This document shows, piece by piece, positions 60,214 through 64,000 of a stretch of DNA of 64,000 nucleotides (the first letter of the stretch is position 1; every line of letters begins with the position of its first letter). The stretch lies in assembly GCF_019823105.1 (NCBI RefSeq), contig NZ_CP081959.1, forward strand, positions 62,001 through 126,000, given 5' to 3'. Below the pieces are notes generated by a model. That model was given only the letters and a program-made list of their open reading frames with translations. It did not search any database and was not told the origin of the DNA. A program made the translations under genes and the position numbers. The stretch comes from Halobaculum magnesiiphilum (lineage in GTDB: Archaea > Halobacteriota > Halobacteria > Halobacteriales > Haloferacaceae).

Positions 60214-62421
60214 TCACCCAAACTCCCCCAGCGACGGCTCCACAACGCCCGACACCTCCCGATGAATCCGCTCGCGATCCCACCCAATTGGCGAGACCAC
60301 ACTCTCGGCAGCCCGAATCGCCTCGCGACGATACCACTCGACATCATACCGCTCTAGCGACTCATACCCCAGCCGAACCCGTCCCAGCCCAGTCGCTTCA
60401 TCATCCACCACCAGATACTCGACGCGCTGGCCGGGTTCGAGCGCACAGTCCTTCCATTTCGCGCGCTTCAACGCCGCCACGGTCACGGTCTCGTACCGGT
60501 ACTGCTCAGCGCGCTTCGACACCCGCTGGGTCACCAGCAACTCCGACGGGTCCACCTCACCCTCTTCCAGCCGCCTGAGCCACCGTCGCAGCTCTCCAAC
60601 GACGGCCTCCACGTCATGGGTCCGATCTAACGTCCGGATCAATGTCGCCTGCAACCGCACGATCCACGCCGGGGTATCATCCTGGCGGCACTCGATCCCC
60701 CGGGTCTTCACCGCTTCACCCACACCTTCCTCTGTATATGACTCCCCACGTCGCCGGCCGAAGTACCGAGTGAGCGCCCCTCCATCCCTACCGCGACGGG
60801 GACAGAAGGCGACCCACTCGAAGGCGCCCTCGTACTCCAACTCGATACCCACCTCCGAACTCACTTCCTGGGCAATCGTACCAAGCGCCCGTCGGTCGGT
60901 TTTAGCAACCTCTGGCGCCGGTGTCACCCAGATCGAATCGACGATTCCGTGCAGCACGCGCCACCCGCCCGCTTCCAGTGCAGCTTTCGCATCTAACAGG
61001 ATCTCCCGAGCAAACGCGTTGATTGCCTCGTGGCACTCGATCCGGCCGTACTTCGCGTTCGAGAAGCCCTGATAGCCAAAGCAGCTGACGAGGATCCACT
61101 TGATCGCCGCCGAGCGTGACTCCAACGCCGCGATCTCCTCTGGATCGTCCGACTCCCGAATCTGCTGCTTGATCGCGTCCCGCCCATCAATAAGCGGTCC
61201 TAACACAGCGGGGAGGTACCCATCTCGCTCGCAAATCGAATACCCCAGGTTTGGAACCGAGTCGTTGTCACAGCAGCCACACCGCACCGTCTCGGGTGAG
61301 ATGTTGTACTCGCGAATGATGTTCGGATACAGCGAGGAGAAGTCGAGCTCGTGGACGTCCTCGTGGACTCCAACCTCTGGCGCCAATGTCGTACCGCCGC
61401 GATCGGCAGTATCGAGCGTCGCCGCCGAGCGGAAGAATTCCGGGCGCCACGCTTGCCACGGCACCAATACGCCCCGCGAACGCGCTTCCCGGATCTGCAT
61501 CGCCGTCAGCACCCGCCCGATCGACGCCCAGCCCAACTCCTGTAAGGGCAGTCCAGCCCGCTCAACAAGATCGAGACAGCCCTCGAGGCCTGCCTCGTGC
61601 AAGAAAAACGAGTTTGAGCGGTCGAGCAGTACTCTCCCCGGCACTGAATATCGTGCTGGCGAGTGGCCGACGTTCCCGTAGCTTGTGTACGTCGAGGCCG
61701 ATGCCAGCTGTGTATAGCCCGGTTCGCGCCCCAGTTCGAACGGCTGGAGCCCGTACCCCCCTGCCGCCTCGAACAGCAGGGGGACGACCTCAGCGGTATC
61801 GACGATCAGCACGTCCGGGTCGACGCTCGCGACGCGCTCGCCAACCGCCTCGACCACCTCCCGCGGCGTCGATCCCACTGACTCACCGTCGATGGAGAGT
61901 TTGGGCAGCGCTTCTACCCCGGACTCGTGGGCCGGAAACCCCAGTTCAAGGGTCCGAAGCTCGCGCACATCCGTGTCGGGCGCTGGATCCGTCCCGGTTT
62001 CGAGCGTATACCGAAACTGCCGCGTCACATCGACGTTGTAGCAGGTGTAGGTGTCCGCCGCGCCGAACTGCTGGACTCGCCGGGCGACCGAACGGACGTC
62101 ATCGATCTCGCGACACTCTATCTTGAGTACCGGCCGGGCATCAGAACGGAACGTCTGGCGCCACACGTCGACCGAGAGCGACTCGACGGCTGCCTGACCC
62201 CTGAGGAACGTCCGGAGGTCCTCGAGGGGCTCAGTGAGCGCCCCACGCGCCGGCAGCTGCACTCGTGGCGTCTGGCCCCCGTGCTCACCGTACAACTCCG
62301 AAACCGGCGCACCGACGTACATCGTCGGCCGGTAGTCGTCGACGCGTGTGCGTTCGACACCGTCGGCCGTGAGGCGCCACTCGACGACCGTGGTACCGTC
62401 GTAGTCGATCGCGAGCACCAT
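60214..62421 (-). CDS. polB: Family B DNA polymerase with degenerate motifs (PolB2-like)
   Basis: 735 residues. Motif A is canonical (DFSSLYPNII). Motif B is altered: KWILVSCFGYQGF lacks the Asn and Tyr of KxxxNSxYG. Motif C reads GIVDSIWV, keeping one Asp where active enzymes have DTD. The exonuclease region (LRTLELGFPAHES) lacks the DxE pair. This combination matches archaeal PolB2-type polymerases, thought to have weak or no standard activity. It is the third gene of an operon, 2 bases after the coiled-coil gene. Accessory, translesion or structural role inferred. It is unrelated to CRISPR despite its position. Confidence 0.85.
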   Translation of the reverse strand: MVLAIDYDGTTVVEWRLTADGVERTRVDDYRPTMYVGAPVSELYGEHGGQTPRVQLPARGALTEPLEDLRTFLRGQAAVESLSVDVWRQTFRSDARPVLKIECREIDDVRSVARRVQQFGAADTYTCYNVDVTRQFRYTLETGTDPAPDTDVRELRTLELGFPAHESGVEALPKLSIDGESVGSTPREVVEAVGERVASVDPDVLIVDTAEVVPLLFEAAGGYGLQPFELGREPGYTQLASASTYTSYGNVGHSPARYSVPGRVLLDRSNSFFLHEAGLEGCLDLVERAGLPLQELGWASIGRVLTAMQIREARSRGVLVPWQAWRPEFFRSAATLDTADRGGTTLAPEVGVHEDVHELDFSSLYPNIIREYNISPETVRCGCCDNDSVPNLGYSICERDGYLPAVLGPLIDGRDAIKQQIRESDDPEEIAALESRSAAIKWILVSCFGYQGFSNAKYGRIECHEAINAFAREILLDAKAALEAGGWRVLHGIVDSIWVTPAPEVAKTDRRALGTIAQEVSSEVGIELEYEGAFEWVAFCPRRGRDGGALTRYFGRRRGESYTEEGVGEAVKTRGIECRQDDTPAWIVRLQATLIRTLDRTHDVEAVVGELRRWLRRLEEGEVDPSELLVTQRVSKRAEQYRYETVTVAALKRAKWKDCALEPGQRVEYLVVDDEATGLGRVRLGYESLERYDVEWYRREAIRAAESVVSPIGWDRERIHREVSGVVEPSLGEFG

Positions 62422-62423
62422 CG

Positions 62424-62738
62424 CTATCGCTCACGCTCGACCGGCGTCTCGGCGGCCTCGGGGCCGTCCTCGAGACGCGCCTCCAACTCCGCAACACGCT
62501 CTTCGAGTTCGTCGATTCGATCCTCCTGTTCGAGGTCAATACTCACCAGGACGGGCGCGAGCTGGTCGGGGTGGTTCAGGTGGCTTGCAGCGTCGGCGTG
62601 CTCGCGAGCGTAGGTGAACAGCCGGTCGAGCAGCGGCTGGTGGCGCCAGCGCAGCGCTCGCCGGAAGTCGCCCCACTCGTCTTCCATCCGCCCGAGTACA
62701 TCGCGAAACGTCGGGTTCGTGCGCCCCACGCTCACCAC
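62424..62738 (-). CDS. Small coiled-coil protein of the PolB operon
   Basis: 104 residues: a basic and aromatic N-terminal helix (RMEDEWGDFRRALRWRHQPLLD) and a clear coiled coil at the C-terminus (EQEDRIDELEERVAELEARLED). No named family. It overlaps the RecA-like gene by 7 bases and ends 2 bases before PolB, so all three are co-translated. It probably bridges the two larger proteins. Confidence 0.7.
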   Translation of the reverse strand: MVSVGRTNPTFRDVLGRMEDEWGDFRRALRWRHQPLLDRLFTYAREHADAASHLNHPDQLAPVLVSIDLEQEDRIDELEERVAELEARLEDGPEAAETPVERER

Positions 62739-63484
62739 CCCTCCGGGGTGACTGGGGATGTCGTCGACGTTGACGAGGCGCTCGGCGACTCACCAGCGGT
62801 GTCGACCGGGGCGTCGACGGCGCGAGCGCGGTGCTGGATGATCTCCCGCCAGAAAGCGAGCGTCGTCTGGAGCCACCCGTCGCCGGTGTGGTAGACGAGC
62901 GTCTCCGCGTCGGACTCGGTGTCGTCGCTGGTGAACCGTGGTCCAAAGGGCGTCGCCTGGCAGGTGAGTGTCTCCGCTGCAGCGGCCTCGATCGGCGCCG
63001 ACAACTCGTCGTCGCGAGCGCGAGTGAGCACGACCGGAAGATCCCGCTCTCGAGCAATCCCGGCGAGCGTCGCCAAGCGCTGTACCAGCAACTCCTGTGC
63101 CTGCTCCCGTGGGATGTCGTCCTCGCGATACAACAGATCCATCGCGGGAACGACCACGAGCGCCGGATCGGTGCGCTCGAGGGCTGCGTTCGACACGACC
63201 CGCGGCAGCCGATCGAGCAGCGAGGCGTGCTGGTAGGCCGTAAAGCCGCGAGCGGTGGTGATCCGCTCCAAGTACTGGGGGTGCGGGGCAAGCGTCGCGA
63301 GCGTCGATGTCTGGACGTGCCCGCCGGCGTCGACCCAGAAGGCGTGATCACCCGAAGAGAGGAGCTGGTCGAGAACGAGCGCGCACAACGGCTCGGCGCC
63401 GAGCTCGGCGTCGACCTCTAAGAGCGTCACGCCCGCTTCGAGCGTGGGCAGTTCGACACCATCGTGCGGCTGGTCGCGATGCAT
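62732..63484 (-). CDS. RecA/RadB-fold protein lacking the Walker A lysine
   Basis: 250 residues. VTLLEVDAELGAEPLCALVLDQLLSSGDHAFWV, cited in parts, occupies the first strand and P-loop position but has no GxxGxGKT; a Walker-B-like strand is PALVVVPAMDLLY, followed by LVQRLATLAGIARERDLPVVLTRA, as in RecA/RadB proteins. It is probably unable to hydrolyse ATP. First gene of the operon with the coiled-coil protein and PolB. Bacterial ImuA, RecA-like and without ATPase function, similarly accompanies accessory polymerases. The ATG at 63484 lies 27 bases from TTATGC. Confidence 0.68.
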   Translation of the reverse strand: MHRDQPHDGVELPTLEAGVTLLEVDAELGAEPLCALVLDQLLSSGDHAFWVDAGGHVQTSTLATLAPHPQYLERITTARGFTAYQHASLLDRLPRVVSNAALERTDPALVVVPAMDLLYREDDIPREQAQELLVQRLATLAGIARERDLPVVLTRARDDELSAPIEAAAAETLTCQATPFGPRFTSDDTESDAETLVYHTGDGWLQTTLAFWREIIQHRARAVDAPVDTAGESPSASSTSTTSPVTPEGW

Positions 63485-63822
63485 GCTAAAACGCACGGAG
63501 TGCGTGCATAAGGGGCTCAGCCATGCATGGAGAGTGGAAGTGAAAGTGAACGGCTCAGCGAGTCTGAAACGGTGGCTGGAGGTCTGATTGCGTCCGGTTT
63601 CTGCGGTTGCACTTGTTAGGGTGTTTATCCCTGATGGCGTCGGTGGCGACCGGAAGTGATCAGTATCGAGTCGGTTGCTCTGGGACCGTCGTGAGGATCG
63701 GTGCAACCGCGATGAGGTGAGTCCGCGGGTCCACGACTCACCTGAAGGCCGTGACCGCCGACTCAATCGCGGTGGGCCTAGTCTGCTTGCAACTGAACCC
63801 CGCGTAGGTTCAGCAACTCGAC
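63485..63822. other. Intergenic stretch with nested inverted repeats
   Basis: No credible gene. AGGTGAGTC (63715-63723) pairs with GACTCACCT (63735-63743), inside ACCGCGAT (63706-63713)/ATCGCGGT (63766-63773). CGGTTGC (63672-63678) can pair alternatively with GCAACCG (63703-63709). CTGAACC (63793-63799) pairs with GGTTCAG (63807-63813), next to the stop of the partial gene. May be a structured RNA or terminators. Confidence 0.5.
63491..63505. promoter_or_regulatory. Operator palindrome of the PolB operon
   Basis: ACGCAC-GGA-GTGCGT, perfect 6-base arms, lies between the TATA-like TTATGC (63511-63506 on the minus strand, 27 bases before the ATG) and the start codon. CCATGCATGG, another palindrome, is at 63521-63530. 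A repressor bound here would block the operon. Confidence 0.6.
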
Positions 63823-64000
63823 CTATCGATCCCGCATCGTTCGCCGTAACTTGTGTACATCCCTTCGCAGGTCGCTGACTTCCCCCGCAAACTCTCGAAG
63901 GTGATGCACCCGAACGTTCCCTGGAACTTCGCCGAGAGCCTTTTCCAATTCCTCTTCTGCTCGTGCAAATTCTTCTCCCCTCTGTGTGAGACAGTAAAGT
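63823..64000 (-). CDS. 3' part of a probable HTH protein (runs off the window)
   Basis: 58 codons to a TAG at 63823-63825, open to the window edge at 63999. YCLTQRGEEFARAEEELEKA looks like the end of a winged helix with the common LTxxGxxF pattern, followed by a basic C-terminal helix (HLREFAGEVSDLRRDVHKLR). The start lies outside the window. Family is uncertain. Confidence 0.55.
   Translation of the reverse strand, partial: LYCLTQRGEEFARAEEELEKALGEVPGNVRVHHLREFAGEVSDLRRDVHKLRRTMRDR

Noticed and set aside
60214-62421. PolB next to a CRISPR array as a casposon or Cas-associated polymerase
   Set aside because: No cas1 or casposase and no terminal repeats; the gene belongs to its own three-gene operon read the other way.

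Overview
The window is haloarchaeal DNA (class Halobacteria). The proteins are strongly acidic. There is an archaeal TFB, a family B DNA polymerase with degenerate motifs, Tat-type lipoprotein signals and a Tfx-type regulator. Start codons usually lie about 27 bases behind TATA-like boxes, as in leaderless transcripts. The CRISPR repeat is almost identical to the type I-B repeat known from Haloferax volcanii. Several IS elements, broken genes, toxin-antitoxin remnants and many small plasmid-type genes, with no ribosomal or tRNA genes, suggest a megaplasmid or a large integrated element rather than core chromosome. No integrase, Orc1/Cdc6 or conjugation ATPase is visible, so the element's ends and its origin are not settled.

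Layout. 1-7100: a short methionyl-tRNA synthetase paralogue, an LtrA membrane protein, and a detoxification module (HxlR regulator, two VOC proteins, an esterase, an SDR, a CoA-binding protein). 7300-8730: an IS4-type transposase. 8866-10280: a zinc-ribbon protein and a YdjM-like membrane protein. 10378-50000: a mosaic. Its backbone is minus-strand genes of plasmid type (SWIM zinc finger, ArdC/ImmA-like metallopeptidase, HNH/C2H2 proteins, DUF932-, DUF6166- and DUF6735-like proteins, TFB, many small unknowns). Most backbone genes are preceded by the same hairpin: a T-run followed by a stem-loop with a conserved GGGTG loop. The stems change sequence but remain complementary. Cargo sits between backbone genes: a two-nuclease-motif protein with a propeller-like partner and an IS-broken DUF2971 gene (12.9-17.5 kb), a tungstate/molybdate transporter with its Tfx regulator (22.2-25.5 kb), a membrane-anchored Mrr-like nuclease (26.6-28.0 kb), an HTH protein with its operator (28.7-29.3 kb), a giant sacsin-like ATPase/nuclease gene split by an IS1595-type element (31.3-37.2 kb), three unknown genes (38.2-40.2 kb), and a second HxlR/VOC/DoxX/SDR detoxification module (42.1-44.6 kb).

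50-57 kb: an OB-fold protein, a Doc-type toxin, small zinc proteins, and a divergent pair of unknown genes flanked by about 2 kb of short G-rich repeats that could be a replication or partition locus. 57-58.5 kb: a dead toxin-antitoxin pair and a divergent HTH/small-protein pair. 58.6-60.2 kb: a CRISPR array of 24 repeats with no cas genes and no visible leader. 60.2-63.5 kb: a tightly overlapping three-gene operon (RecA-fold protein without a Walker A lysine, a coiled-coil protein, and a PolB with degenerate exonuclease and polymerase motifs) behind a palindromic operator. It resembles a PolB2-type accessory polymerase cassette. The window ends in a structured intergenic stretch and the 3' part of another gene.

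The strongest candidates for something undescribed are the covarying hairpin leader repeated about 18 times, the degenerate PolB/RecA-like operon, and the nuclease-rich cargo pockets at 12.9-17.5 kb and 31.3-37.2 kb, which look like anti-mobile-element systems. Function for these pockets is inferred from domains and context only.
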